Shown here: in pieces, positions 23,858 to 32,487 of the stretch
How positions within the stretch are numbered: position 1 is the stretch's first letter
How the letters are laid out: every line of letters begins with the position of its first letter
Notes under the pieces: generated by a model
Told to the model about the DNA's origin: nothing
The model's database searches: none
The model's input: only the letters and a program-made list of their open reading frames with translations
From: Mojavia pulchra JT2-VF2
GTDB taxonomy: Bacteria; Cyanobacteriota; Cyanobacteriia; Cyanobacteriales; Nostocaceae
DNA length: 32,493 nt
Assembly: GCA_019359325.1 (NCBI GenBank)
Contig: JAHHHN010000050.1
Coordinates: forward strand, 1 to 32,493
Direction: 5' to 3'
Made by a program: the position numbers and the translations under genes

Positions 23858-24232
23858 CTACAACGACTCTAAATAGCTCAAAAGGTCTGCCATCTCTTGG
23901 GCACTAGGCTGAAATTTTGGCATTGGCGGCGTTTCACCACTAATAACTTGGTGAATCAACCCATATCGGGATTTATGCTTGGAGACAGCTTGCAAACTGG
24001 GGCCTACTCGTCCATCTGCTTGCCAGCCGTGACAGCCAGCACAATTGATTTGAAAGATAGCGTTTCCTTGTATTGGATCTCCTTTAAGGGAGAGAACACT
24101 TTTGATGTATGGATCGGAAGCTCGAACCATCTGAACACCAAAAATGCCCAAAGGGATTGCTAACAGTACGGCAAGAGCCAGTAAAGCAATCCGCTGAATT
24201 AGAGTTTCAGGTTTGGTAATCTGGTTATCCAA
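23858..24232 (-). CDS. cytM: Cytochrome c_M
   Basis: A 124-residue membrane-anchored c-type cytochrome. An N-terminal hydrophobic segment (RIALLALAVLLAIPLGIFGV, 14-33) anchors or exports it. The haem-binding site is CAGCH (64-68) in GNAIFQINCAGCHGWQADGR, and the distal Met is in PPMPKF (about 104). The order YGLIHQVISGETPPMP, then QEMADLLSYLESL, matches CytM. This protein suppresses photosynthetic or heterotrophic electron flow under some conditions; its exact role is debated. It is transcribed away from petG, another electron-transfer gene, with about 210 bp between the starts. Confidence 0.92.
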   Translation of the reverse strand: MDNQITKPETLIQRIALLALAVLLAIPLGIFGVQMVRASDPYIKSVLSLKGDPIQGNAIFQINCAGCHGWQADGRVGPSLQAVSKHKSRYGLIHQVISGETPPMPKFQPSAQEMADLLSYLESL

Positions 24233-24442
24233 AAGGTTTGCAGTTAAAGTTTAGCTTTGATAAGAATTTTTCATTTCCTACACATAGCTTAAAAGTTCTT
24301 GATGGTCTCTGCAAGCACAGATAATAATTTTACTGTGGGCACTCATTCCTTAAAAACGCTCTCTGGCGCGGGATTCATCCGCGATTTGGTAAAATCAAAA
24401 ACAGGAAACGAATATTTAATAATTGCAAAGAGGAGATTTACA

Positions 24443-24556
24443 GTGGTTGAACCCCTGCTCTCAGGTATTGTCCTTGGTCTAATTGTAGCTACCCTTGCTG
24501 GTCTATTTTACGCTGCCTATAAGCAATTCAAGCGTCCCAATCAATTGGGGGGGTGA
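24443..24556 (+). CDS. petG: Cytochrome b6f complex subunit V (PetG)
   Basis: A 37-residue single-helix subunit: [19 protein letters not shown] continues into [17 protein letters not shown]. PetG is one of the small peripheral subunits of the b6f complex, essential for its assembly and stability. It starts at GTG 24443, with AGGAG (24431-24435) seven bases upstream. The larger frame from 24299 has no such site and is not the gene. The divergent cytM is on the other side. A TGA stop at 24554 follows the GG pair, exactly the normal length for PetG. Confidence 0.97.
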   Translation: MVEPLLSGIVLGLIVATLAGLFYAAYKQFKRPNQLGG

Positions 24557-24641
24557 AGAACTATTGAGGCTTGAGTCTTGATTGGTGGGGAGATAAATTT
24601 ATGGGGTGAAGCTTTGCCCATTAACTTATCTCCGCATCATC

Positions 24642-25196
24642 TCAGTACCCTGATTCCACACTTCTGTAAAAAGTCAGACCTGTGTTACCGTAAAATTTCT
24701 GGCGGCAAATCTCCCAATTGGGAATTATTGGCGGCGTCCAATCTTGGGAACTATGTTCAGTTGCAATTTCGCCGCCAGAATTTAAAAGCTGATAGTCAGC
24801 GATCGCTTCTAAAACTGGCTGGTACAATCCACTGGCATAGGGTGGATCAAAATAAATCTTGTCAAATTGCTTTCCTGATAGAGTTTTTAACTGCTGGATT
24901 GCGTTCCCCCGCAATACCTTCCATTCTTGTTCGTCACGAGCTATGCTCTGCCAATTTTGTTGAATAATGGCACAGGCTCGGCTAGATTGTTCAATTCCAA
25001 CTACTAAACTGGCTCCTCTACACAAGGCCTCTGCACCCATTGAACCAGTACCAGCGCACACATCTAACCAGTGACAACCAGCAATTTTCCCCTGCCAAAT
25101 ATTAAAAACTGCCTGCCGTACTCGCGCACTGGTGGGTCTAGTATCTTTCCCTGGTAATGTTTTTAGCTGGCGATTGCCGTAAATTCTCAGGCTCAT
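24642..25196 (-). CDS. rsmD: 16S rRNA (guanine966-N2)-methyltransferase
   Basis: A 184-residue methyltransferase starting SLRIYGNRQLKTLPGKDTRP with the family's TRPTSARVRQAVFNIW. SAM-binding DVCAGTGSMGAEAL lies at about 45-58, GIEQSSRA follows, and the catalytic FDPPY is at 116-120. RsmD methylates G966 of 16S rRNA in the 30S head. The ATG 25196 sits directly at the edge of a heptamer repeat array; no ribosome site is visible. The frame on the opposite strand (24578-24967) is a shadow. Confidence 0.95.
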   Translation of the reverse strand: MSLRIYGNRQLKTLPGKDTRPTSARVRQAVFNIWQGKIAGCHWLDVCAGTGSMGAEALCRGASLVVGIEQSSRACAIIQQNWQSIARDEQEWKVLRGNAIQQLKTLSGKQFDKIYFDPPYASGLYQPVLEAIADYQLLNSGGEIATEHSSQDWTPPIIPNWEICRQKFYGNTGLTFYRSVESGY

Positions 25197-25290
25197 TAGT
25201 CATTGGCCATTAGTCAAGAGTCATTAGTCATTAGTCAATGATAATTGGTCAGTGGAAAAAATTAGTAACTGACAACTGACAACTCAACAA
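25194..25290 (+). repeat. STRR heptanucleotide array (CATTAGT, then AACTGAC)
   Basis: Seven in-phase heptamers at 25194-25242: CATTAGT, CATTGGC, CATTAGT, CAAGAGT, CATTAGT twice and CAATGAT. A shorter AACTGAC, AACTGAC, AACTCAA run follows at 25267-25287. The first CAT is the complement of the rsmD start codon, so the array occupies the whole upstream region of rsmD, including where a ribosome site would be. Confidence 0.88.
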
Positions 25291-25310
25291 CTGACAAACA
25301 ACAAATTGTA

Positions 25311-25946
25311 TTATGCGGCAACTTTTTCGCGGACTTGAGCAACAAAATTAGACAGGATTTGCAGACCTATATTAGAAGATTTTTCTGGGTGAAATTGAAC
25401 TGCCATCAGGTTTTCATGAGCGATCGCAGCTGTTACAGTTTGAGTACCGTGAGTAACAGTTGCAGCACGTATTTGGGGGTTTGTTGGGTCAACATAGTAG
25501 GAATGAACAAAATACACCCAAGGCTGAGAAGGTAAATGTTCCCAGAGAATACTTTTTGGCTGAGTTATTTCCAGCTGATTCCAACCCATGTGGGGAATAG
25601 TAATTTCTGGTTCTGGACGAAACCGCCGCACTTTTCCGCTGATAATTCCCAGTCCTGGTTGTGTACCTTCTGCACTTGATTCAAAGAGAATTTGCAATCC
25701 CAAGCAGATGCCTAAGAAAGGTTTACCAGATGCGATCGTGTCTTTAATTGGTTGTTCTAAATCACGGGATCGCAGGTGTTGTACTGCTGGATCAAACGCT
25801 CCTACTCCAGGCAAGACTACTGCATCTGCCTGTTCTAATTCTTTGAAAGAATGAGTAATTTTCGGAGTGGCTCCAGCTTTTTCCAAGCCTTTGCAAACTG
25901 AATGCAAATTTCCCATATCGTAATCTACAACTGCAATAACTGGCAT
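25311..25946 (-). CDS. hisH: Imidazole glycerol phosphate synthase glutaminase subunit HisH
   Basis: A 211-residue class I glutamine amidotransferase. It supplies ammonia to HisF to make IGP and AICAR in histidine synthesis. The nucleophile is Cys81 in GICLGLQILFESS, the oxyanion PGVGAFD is at 46-52, and the His/Glu pair is in VQFHPEKSS (His186, Glu188). YYVDP and HYDMG-like N-terminal VVDYDMGNLHSV are also typical. The start is ATG 25946 with AAGGAGCAGG about nine bases upstream on the minus strand. hisF is not next to it. Confidence 0.96.
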   Translation of the reverse strand: MPVIAVVDYDMGNLHSVCKGLEKAGATPKITHSFKELEQADAVVLPGVGAFDPAVQHLRSRDLEQPIKDTIASGKPFLGICLGLQILFESSAEGTQPGLGIISGKVRRFRPEPEITIPHMGWNQLEITQPKSILWEHLPSQPWVYFVHSYYVDPTNPQIRAATVTHGTQTVTAAIAHENLMAVQFHPEKSSNIGLQILSNFVAQVREKVAA

Positions 25947-26004
25947 TGACCTGCTCCTTGTAAATTTATTATGGAGTGTTTTTCTATTTTAAATAATATT
26001 CCTT

Positions 26005-26517
26005 ATGAAGAAAAGAATTCTATTAACTTCTTTTGACACTTGGTTAAGCGATCAACAGTCAAATTCTTCTGATGATTTATTACTAGAAGTAGCCAAACTT
26101 AATTTGCTTGCTCATAATTTAACTTTTTTACGCCAGTTACCTGTAGATGTGCAGCTTGCTAGTGAATGTGTAATCAAAAAAATCAATGAATTCCAACCCG
26201 ATTGCATCATCTGTTGTGGCATGGCGGCTAAACGTATGCAATTAAGTGTGGAGGTATGTGCTGGCTGTGCAGAAAGTGTTTTGCATACAGAGGTGGATCT
26301 AGAACAATTAATTTCGGGAGCAACGGCAATTGAGATTAGCCACGACTGCGGTAAATTTGTCTGCGAAGGTCTTTATTATTCAGTATTGGATTACCTGCGT
26401 CAGCGCCAACTCACAACTCGTTGCATCTTTGTTCATGTTCCAGTTTTGAATCAAGAAAATTTGGTAGGGATTATGGCAGATTTCGTATTAATTATTAACA
26501 AATTGGCACTTTCGTAA
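26005..26517 (+). CDS. Pyroglutamyl-peptidase I-like (peptidase C15) protein
   Basis: A 170-residue protein, short for family C15 (usually 200-220). The N-terminus RILLTSFDTW with SNSSDDLL matches the C15 opening ITGFEPF-type strand. A putative catalytic triad is Glu83 (GMAAKRMQLSVE), Cys120 (DCGKFVCEGLYYSVLDYL) and His144 (IFVHVP). The shortening falls in the middle between Glu and Cys. If active, it would remove N-terminal pyroglutamate from peptides in the cytoplasm. The TTT-AT spacer and lack of a ribosome site leave the start at ATG 26005 reasonable but unproven. The DUF3370 gene follows 41 bp later on the same strand. Confidence 0.72.
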   Translation: MKKRILLTSFDTWLSDQQSNSSDDLLLEVAKLNLLAHNLTFLRQLPVDVQLASECVIKKINEFQPDCIICCGMAAKRMQLSVEVCAGCAESVLHTEVDLEQLISGATAIEISHDCGKFVCEGLYYSVLDYLRQRQLTTRCIFVHVPVLNQENLVGIMADFVLIINKLALS

Positions 26518-26558
26518 ATTTATTGCCGTCTGTATGGTGGAGAAAATATTTTAAGTAT

Positions 26559-27926
26559 ATGTTGCCATTGTTACTGAATTTTTTGCTTGCACAAACGACT
26601 CCTCCTACACCACCGTCTGAGGAGGTGGTACAACCACAAGATGTGCGTCCTTTACCAGGACGACTTGATGCAGTGCCAGTATTTAATAGCAATAGTCCAG
26701 AATTAGTTTTGCAGGAAGGAATTTTACTTTCCACCTTTCCCGCAGATGGCAGAAAAGTACCAACGGCACATTTGAATTTTCCTTTTCGAGGTAGATTTGA
26801 TGTTTTTGCCCACCACGTCGCCAGAGCTGAACCACCAGAGGATTTGCGATCGCTATATTTGGGAATAATTTTGCATAATCCTACTTCTTCTCCTGTAACG
26901 GTAAACATCTTGCAGGCAGCAAGTTATTTGAGCCAACCAGATGCACCTTTCGTTCAGTTACCATCCTTTACTCAAAATATTTCAGGTACAGTTTTTGCTG
27001 GCCCAGGCGATCGCGTAACTAATGATGTCCTAAGAGGACGACGACAAGAGATTTTTCCTGCTCAAATTGTCATTCCACCAGGGCAAAGTCAAATGTTACT
27101 AAATTTACCAATTCCTGTTAAGGGATTGACACCACCTCTGAATGGCCGCTCTACGTTGATGCGATTACGAAGTAATGGCACAGTCTATGCAGCTAGCCTA
27201 GCTATGTTTGCACGGACAAATCCCGATGGCAGCGAGCGCGCACCGACTGTAGAAGAGTGGCAAAATTTACTAAATAACGGTGATTTGGCTACCCCACGGG
27301 ATAAAACCCCCACTCCCCTTGAGGGAACTGGTAAACCTCAAATTTATGGACGTGTTGCTGGAGTAGCCAGTGGTTCCCAATGGAGAGCCTTGCTAGTAGA
27401 TAGCCCCAAAGGAAAGTATTTAACTATTCCTGAGCCTGGGCAAGTGTTTTCTTACGGTTTAAGTACTCTGCATGGCGGTAGCCTGGGAACTGGTCAAATT
27501 CAGAGTGCCTCCATGCTGGTGCGCTATCCTGACACCGCTTATCGCGCACACGGAAACTATGGTATTCAATACAATCTTAAATTACCGCTATACAACAATA
27601 GCCAAAAGTCTCAAACTGTTAGTGTATCGATACAAACACCACTTAAAGAAGATCAATTAGTAAAACCAGGGCTACGCTTTTTTAATACTCCAGCCCGTCA
27701 GGTGTTCTTCCGGGGGACGGTGCGGGTACGTTACAAAGATGATCAAGGAAAGGCGCAAACTCAATTTACACATTTAGTGCAAAAGAGAGGCCAACCTGGA
27801 GAACCTTTGGTTTCACTAAATATGCCAGCAGGCGATCGCAGATTAGTAGAAGTAGACTTTCTCTATCCGCCAGATGCTACCCCGCCACAAGTATTAACAG
27901 TTACAACTCAAGCGCAAAGTCGGTAA
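26559..27926 (+). CDS. DUF3370 family exported protein
   Basis: A 455-residue cyanobacterial protein beginning MLPLLLNFLLAQTTPPTPPS, a short signal peptide, then PQDVRPLPGRLDAVPVFNSN, LLSTFPADGRKVPTAHLNFP and FRGRFDVFAHHVAR, all hallmarks of DUF3370. It is beta-rich with repeated LR/Q-type tracts and ends VTTQAQSR. The function is unknown; the export suggests an outer-membrane or periplasm-associated role. I chose ATG 26559; a TTG at 26523 would add 12 residues that weaken the signal peptide. HIP1 sites lie within the gene. It follows the C15-like gene and may share its transcript. Confidence 0.85.
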   Translation: MLPLLLNFLLAQTTPPTPPSEEVVQPQDVRPLPGRLDAVPVFNSNSPELVLQEGILLSTFPADGRKVPTAHLNFPFRGRFDVFAHHVARAEPPEDLRSLYLGIILHNPTSSPVTVNILQAASYLSQPDAPFVQLPSFTQNISGTVFAGPGDRVTNDVLRGRRQEIFPAQIVIPPGQSQMLLNLPIPVKGLTPPLNGRSTLMRLRSNGTVYAASLAMFARTNPDGSERAPTVEEWQNLLNNGDLATPRDKTPTPLEGTGKPQIYGRVAGVASGSQWRALLVDSPKGKYLTIPEPGQVFSYGLSTLHGGSLGTGQIQSASMLVRYPDTAYRAHGNYGIQYNLKLPLYNNSQKSQTVSVSIQTPLKEDQLVKPGLRFFNTPARQVFFRGTVRVRYKDDQGKAQTQFTHLVQKRGQPGEPLVSLNMPAGDRRLVEVDFLYPPDATPPQVLTVTTQAQSR

Positions 27927-27947
27927 GTTAGTAAACAGTAACCAACT

Positions 27948-28017
27948 GGTCGCGGCGATAGCGTAGCGTTAGCGAGCCATCGAGCGTCGGAGTCCCCTGG
28001 TACTGGGTACTGGGGAC
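27948..28017 (+). repeat. GC-rich palindromic interspersed repeat
   Basis: Contains GCGATAGCGTAGCGTTAGCG-type words, CGAGCGTCGGAG and a direct GGTACTGGGTACTGGGG repeat. It is typical of dispersed non-coding elements in Nostocales. The gap to the SH3b gene (28018-28152) has CCCAATCCCCAATCCC-like words and no gene. Confidence 0.65.
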
Positions 28018-28152
28018 TATGAAAACATTCCAAAATTTGTCTGTGCGTAAAACCAGAATTCGATAATTTTTCTGCGCTCTTTCCCAATCCCCAATCCCTA
28101 ATCTCCAGTCCCTTTTACCTTATAAAGATTACTGTTTGCTGATTGGCAATTA

Positions 28153-28746
28153 TTAGGTTGGTCGATACTCGCTACCGTCAGCGCGAAAACCTTTCTGTTG
28201 CAAGATGATTTTATTGTTATAAATAATTGTTAGTTCCGTTTCAGCACCCGGAATAAACCTGACTTGATAAGTATATCCATCTTTAATGGCGACATATGTT
28301 GTCCAGATATTTTTAGGATCATTGTTAAGTAATTTTGCAGCAGGGGCACGCTCTGTAACTTCACTTTTATTGTCGTAGACATTTATATATACCTGCCCCT
28401 GATTGTAAATTCTTACTGTCTTAGAGTCGGTAACGAAATACAACAACGTTTGTGTTTCTGAGGGATTTTTATCCGGCGACGACGGTTTTGCAACTACAGT
28501 GATCACATCTTCGCGCACCCAACCGACATCACTTTGCTGCTTGCCAAATTGGACTTTGTACCAATTATGCTTGTCACCTGAAGGTTTATTTTTGTCTAGA
28601 ATCTTGACGCGATCGCCTGATTTACCTTTGTGTACAACGTTACCTTCTTTAATTAAAGGCGCTGAACGAATATTAACCACGTTAGTGTTGGTAGAATTGC
28701 TCTTCAAAATGCCTTCGCTGGGGAGGATTTGGTTTAAATTTGTCAT
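28153..28746 (-). CDS. Bacterial SH3-domain protein
   Basis: A 197-residue protein. An SH3b domain lies at about residues 22-85: NVVNIRSAPLIKEGNVVHKG, then KSGDRVKILDKNK, HNWYKVQFG and VGWVREDVITVV. SH3b domains bind peptidoglycan or are protein-interaction modules. The C-terminal part (LLYFVTDSKTVRIYNQGQVY through WTTYVAIKDGYTYQVRF) is beta-rich without a recognised family. Oddly, it has no signal peptide. I chose ATG 28746 (MTNLNQILPSEG); the longer frame starts at a TTG (28791) and has no ribosome site. Confidence 0.7.
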   Translation of the reverse strand: MTNLNQILPSEGILKSNSTNTNVVNIRSAPLIKEGNVVHKGKSGDRVKILDKNKPSGDKHNWYKVQFGKQQSDVGWVREDVITVVAKPSSPDKNPSETQTLLYFVTDSKTVRIYNQGQVYINVYDNKSEVTERAPAAKLLNNDPKNIWTTYVAIKDGYTYQVRFIPGAETELTIIYNNKIILQQKGFRADGSEYRPT

Positions 28747-29204
28747 ATTTTTATTCGTCAAATTGGTAGATATTGACAACGTATGCTTCAAATGATGTTA
28801 CCCAAATTCCAAATAGGGAAAAAATATACTTAAATTTCTTAATAATGTACGCATACTGGAGTCGGTGGATTAACCAAGAAGGCTATGAGCAAATGATTTA
28901 GAAATTATTACTTTCTAAGAGGATGCCTTGCAGAATCACCTAAATTATCTCTAGAGAGTCACAAATTGACTAATACTGGTCATTCCGAATTTTCAATACT
29001 GCTAGTATGAGATATAGCAACTCTAAATCGTGAAAATTTATTTTCTCATCCTTAGAGTTATCGTTTACCTCGTATGGTTTATTGACTAAAACTATTTTCC
29101 ACAAAGTCAAATAGGATTGCTATATGGAATTGGCTCATGGTTAATGGTAGAGCGTTAACAATCACATTAACCAAAGAGCAAGTTTTTGCTTATTTTTACT
29201 ATAT
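28747..29204. other. Intergenic region with an inverted repeat
   Basis: About 460 bp with no gene seen. A perfect 8-bp inverted repeat GGTTAATG (29139-29146) and CATTAACC (29165-29172), with an 18-nt spacer, lies 33 bp past the stop of the next gene. The rest is AT-rich. Confidence 0.5.
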
Positions 29205-30548
29205 TTATTTAAAGCCCTTAGCTGGCTTTTTTTGTCCCTTACTTTGAGGTTTAGGTTTATTAACTTCTGCTATAGCCGCTTGAAATAAATTGTGTAGATG
29301 TATAGGGACACTGGCAATTTCTGGTAACTCTGGTTCTAGCGGTTTATGAAATTCTTGCAAAAGAGCATCCAAATCACTTGTAAGTCGAAAATCTGGACGT
29401 TGCAGGACTGTTTGCAACACACTTTCTAATGTATTCGGATATTCTTGAGCTAACCGATACCAAATAAAGGCATTAATAGTTTTGTCTTCGAGGTAATAGC
29501 GAATTAATTTTTCAGCACCTTCAATACTTTGCCAATCCGCTGATGATAATATTGTTTTTATTTTACTGTAAGTTGGTAAAAACATTTGCCCCCAGCGGGG
29601 ATGAGAAAGCGTCGTTACCTGTTCTGCTTTCTTAAGTTCGGCAGGTAAATCAACCTTTGGCATCACCATTTTACTACTGCTGTTGTTGCTGGTTAAAATT
29701 TGAGAAACAACATTTGAGTCAGCACCAACTTCTTTGACAGCTGCTTTGATTTCTTCTTCTCCGATACCAGCTTCTTGTGCCACTTCAGCCAGAGATTTAG
29801 ATGGATCAATCCCTGAAGCTTTAAGATACTTCTCAGTAATTATTTCTTGTAATTCAGCAATTTTTTTATTAAGTTGATATCCTGGCATGGTAATTTCATC
29901 AGTGCCAAAAAAGTCAACAAACTGCTGATGGTATTGTACTACCGAGTTCCAAGCTTCCTCTAGTAAATCTGGTGCATCACTATAAAGATGATTTTTATAG
30001 TTTTCTTTAAAATTACCTATTGCTACAGCAAGTTTAGGTTTACCCAATTTACCCATAATTGTGTAATTACTAAAGAATGTCCAATAGCTATCGGTAACAG
30101 GAGCAATCCGAGTTAGTAAAATTTCTCCTTCTTTTAACCGGGATATATCTTGTAGTGTTTGGGTATTATTTTGCTTAACAATGTAGTGTTTGTCTGTCAG
30201 CCAGTTCATCAACTCAAAACCATCGGGTAAAATTTTAGTGATGGCAAATAAGCCAATGAAACTACGATGCCATCTCCTAAGTAAGTTGCGATCGCTCTGT
30301 GATAAATCTGGATTGTCTTCTATAAACAACTCTAGTGGTGACTGCTCACCAACTTTTCCCTCTATGATAAAGCTGTCAATAGCTAAGTCTTGCTGTGTAC
30401 TGTTACCACTACCACGGCGTAGCTGTCCTGCTGCATAGGTTTCCAGCGATTGCGCCAAATCCCCTTCTGCATCAAGAACAAAATCAACTAAAGCTTGTTT
30501 TAATGCGTGCGATCGCTCTAACATTGCATCCACAAGTAAATCTCTCAC
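29205..30548 (-). CDS. Conserved cyanobacterial protein of unknown function
   Basis: A 447-residue soluble, mostly helical protein starting at GTG 30548 (next candidate ATG 30524). Visible features are AEGDLAQSLETYAAGQLRRG at the N-terminus, LSQSDRNLLRRWHRSFIGLF in the first third, EGEILLTRIAPVTDSYWTFF and a helix-rich middle with SLAEVAQEAGIGEEEIKAA. A Lys-rich tail (KPKPQSKGQKKPAKGFK) suggests RNA or DNA contact, but nothing catalytic is seen. I do not recognise a named family. A perfect 9-bp hairpin lies in its 5' leader. The gene is alone between the SH3b gene and the histidine kinase. Confidence 0.72.
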   Translation of the reverse strand: MRDLLVDAMLERSHALKQALVDFVLDAEGDLAQSLETYAAGQLRRGSGNSTQQDLAIDSFIIEGKVGEQSPLELFIEDNPDLSQSDRNLLRRWHRSFIGLFAITKILPDGFELMNWLTDKHYIVKQNNTQTLQDISRLKEGEILLTRIAPVTDSYWTFFSNYTIMGKLGKPKLAVAIGNFKENYKNHLYSDAPDLLEEAWNSVVQYHQQFVDFFGTDEITMPGYQLNKKIAELQEIITEKYLKASGIDPSKSLAEVAQEAGIGEEEIKAAVKEVGADSNVVSQILTSNNSSSKMVMPKVDLPAELKKAEQVTTLSHPRWGQMFLPTYSKIKTILSSADWQSIEGAEKLIRYYLEDKTINAFIWYRLAQEYPNTLESVLQTVLQRPDFRLTSDLDALLQEFHKPLEPELPEIASVPIHLHNLFQAAIAEVNKPKPQSKGQKKPAKGFK

Positions 30549-30590
30549 TTTAATAGTTGTGAGTAGATTAGAGGTTTTAAGAGAACTTTA

Positions 30591-30612
30591 ACATCTAGCT
30601 ATTGCTAGATGT
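30591..30612. promoter_or_regulatory. Perfect 9-bp hairpin in the 5' leader
   Basis: ACATCTAGC (30591-30599) and GCTAGATGT (30604-30612) pair fully around the loop TATT. It is 42 bp upstream of the GTG start of the unknown gene on the minus strand. It has no T run after it in that direction, so a leader structure or operator is likelier than a terminator. Confidence 0.55.
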
Positions 30613-30834
30613 GTCTGGATGAGTGTCGAGAATTTTTGCCTGAATATAATATATATGGAATTTTTAGCCTCACTTTATCCTGACGACGAGCGACGAGTGA
30701 GTAAATTTTCGTAATCGTCTCATGTTTTGAATCTTAGCGTTAACCCATCTCCCGAAGCCAAGTCAATTGTATTTTGGGTGATTGTGAGTAAAATCATGTT
30801 AGTAATTTACTGCTCACTGAACGATCATAACAAT

Positions 30835-32058
30835 TTAAATTTCTGCATTTTCTAATTTGTCTTCATGAGCGATCGCTTCTAATGGCAAAATCACGGTAAA
30901 TGTAGATCCTTTCTCAGGCTGTGAAATTACATTGATTTCACCATCCATTAACTGAATCAATCGTGACACAATCGCTAAACCCAATCCTGTACCATCAGAG
31001 TTTTGCACTTGTGGATCAGTTACTGCACGAAAATAGGGCTTGAATATTTGTGTTTGAGCATCTGAAGAAATGCCAATACCACTATCAGTAACAGAAATAG
31101 CCCACTGCTGTTCAGATACGCTCCAGCATTCTAAACGTACCATACCGGATTCTGTATATCGAATTGCATTGGTGAGTAGATTGGTGAGAATTTGCTGAAG
31201 CCGTAGTGGATCTGCTAACGCCTGTTCTGGGGCGCGATCGCAATTAACAACCAAAGATAATTCTTTAGCGCGTGCTAGTGGTTCAATTATCTCTATAACT
31301 GAGTTGATTAACTCACGTACATCAATTAGAGTTGGTTGTAATCTCATCTTACCGGCATCGTAACGTGAAATTTCCAAAGTGTCGTTAATTAACCGGAGAA
31401 TCAGCCTACCGTTCTTTAAGACTCGCTCAATACTTTCAAGATTTGAATACGAGTCCTTGAGTTCCGATTGTTGTTGACGATGCTGACGCAAAAATAAGTC
31501 TGCGTAACCAATAATTGAAGTTAGCGGTGTTTTCAGTTCATGAGCCAACTGAGACATGTTATCTTTACTAGCACTGACTAAACGAGTTAACTCTTGGTTA
31601 GTCAACCGCAACTGGCTTTGGAGTTGTTTAAGCTCTTGTAGTCGTCCATAAGTATAACTGTTGAAACAACGGGCGATCGCTTCATCAATTACTGTATCAA
31701 TCAAGCGTACCGCTCGCAGCAAATCCACAGAAGATGCCTTTAATAAATCTTCTTCCAGGAAAGAAAAAATAACAAACCGGAGTAAACGATACTCTCGCGC
31801 AATCTCTGTTGGCTCAAATCCTTGTTCTGCACGAAGCAATCCGTGTTCTAAACTTGCATCTACTACCGTTTGCAAATCGCTTTTTGCAGATTCAGAAAGT
31901 ACCGTTGCTAATGCTTTCAAAACACGGGGTAAACTATCCCTTACAGCTTTGAAAGTCAGCTCTTTAGTAGCTTCAATTTGTTGATCCTGGTAAACTGCTT
32001 CTACCCATTGATCAATAATGGCATCACTTTTTTCAATCAAAGTCTGGCTAAAATCCAT
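30835..32058 (-). CDS. Sensor histidine kinase with an RsbRD-type N-terminal domain
   Basis: A 407-residue cytoplasmic kinase. The N-terminal helical domain (about 1-140, MDFSQTLIEKSDAIIDQWVE, EQGFEPTEIAREYRLLRFVI) resembles the RsbRD/globin-like sensor. A coiled linker follows (LQELKQLQSQLRLTNQELTR), then HisKA with the phospho-acceptor His173 in SQLAHELKTPLTSIIGYADL. Last is HATPase_c with an N box (LTNLLTNAIRYT), G1 DSGIGIS, F box IFKPYFRA and G2 GTGLGLAIVSRL. No membrane segment, so it senses an internal signal. I start at ATG 32058; a TTG at 32088 would add ten residues. No response regulator is adjacent. Confidence 0.93.
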   Translation of the reverse strand: MDFSQTLIEKSDAIIDQWVEAVYQDQQIEATKELTFKAVRDSLPRVLKALATVLSESAKSDLQTVVDASLEHGLLRAEQGFEPTEIAREYRLLRFVIFSFLEEDLLKASSVDLLRAVRLIDTVIDEAIARCFNSYTYGRLQELKQLQSQLRLTNQELTRLVSASKDNMSQLAHELKTPLTSIIGYADLFLRQHRQQQSELKDSYSNLESIERVLKNGRLILRLINDTLEISRYDAGKMRLQPTLIDVRELINSVIEIIEPLARAKELSLVVNCDRAPEQALADPLRLQQILTNLLTNAIRYTESGMVRLECWSVSEQQWAISVTDSGIGISSDAQTQIFKPYFRAVTDPQVQNSDGTGLGLAIVSRLIQLMDGEINVISQPEKGSTFTVILPLEAIAHEDKLENAEI

Positions 32059-32318
32059 CTTTTGCTCAACCAAAAACACTAAGCACAAAGCTTATTCAGC
32101 TAGAGGTAGCTTAGTGTCTTTGATATAACCTTCGCACCTTACAGAAGATGGAGGTTCTAGCAATTCTCTAAAATTCGGCAACAGATTTAAACCTATAAAC
32201 CTAGATTCTGTCTGAATTTCGTAATTACGAATTACAAATTGGTATTAGCGAAATATAGCTCAATAGTTCATGCGTCACCCAAAGCATTATTCAAGCTTTT
32301 AGATGGTATCAGAAAAAC
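32059..32318. other. Intergenic region between the kinase and the rRNA terminator
   Basis: About 260 bp, AT-rich. It holds a copy of the GTAATTACGAATTACAAATT word (near 32221) related to the heptamer array at 2762. This is presumably the kinase promoter region; no gene is seen. Confidence 0.5.
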
Positions 32319-32352
32319 AAAAAGCCCCTTTCATAAACGAGAGGAGGCTTTT
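32319..32352 (-). terminator. rRNA operon terminator hairpin
   Basis: AAAAAGCCCCTTTC (from 32319) pairs with GAGAGGAGGCTTTT (to 32352) around ATAAAC, with small mismatches. On the minus strand it ends in GGGGCTTTTTGTTTTTC, a proper U tract, about 17 bp beyond the 5S gene. This is a strong rho-independent terminator. Confidence 0.88.
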
Positions 32353-32368
32353 GTTGTATAAATAATAA

Positions 32369-32487
32369 ACCTGGCATCGAGCTATTTTTGCGTAGGGCTA
32401 CCCCTAAACTATCGTGGCCGCAGCAGCGTTTCACCTCTGAGTTCGGGATGGGTTCAGTGTGGTTCCACCGCGCAATAGACACCAGGA
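32369..32487 (-). rRNA. rrf: 5S ribosomal RNA
   Basis: The minus strand reads TCCTGGTGTCTATTGCGCGG, then GGAACCACACTGAACCCATC, CCGAACTCAGAGGTGAAACG and so on to GCTCGATGCCAGG. The outer arms CCTGG and CCAGG form helix I, and the CCGAACTCAG loop and GTTTAGGGGTAGCCCTACGC arm are diagnostic of cyanobacterial 5S. It is about 119 nt. The 23S and 16S genes would be upstream on this strand, beyond the right edge. A terminator follows on the left. Confidence 0.95.

Noticed and set aside
24299-24556. An 85-residue protein instead of PetG
   Set aside because: The last 37 codons are exactly PetG, with AGGAG seven bases before GTG 24443; the upstream part has no coding character.
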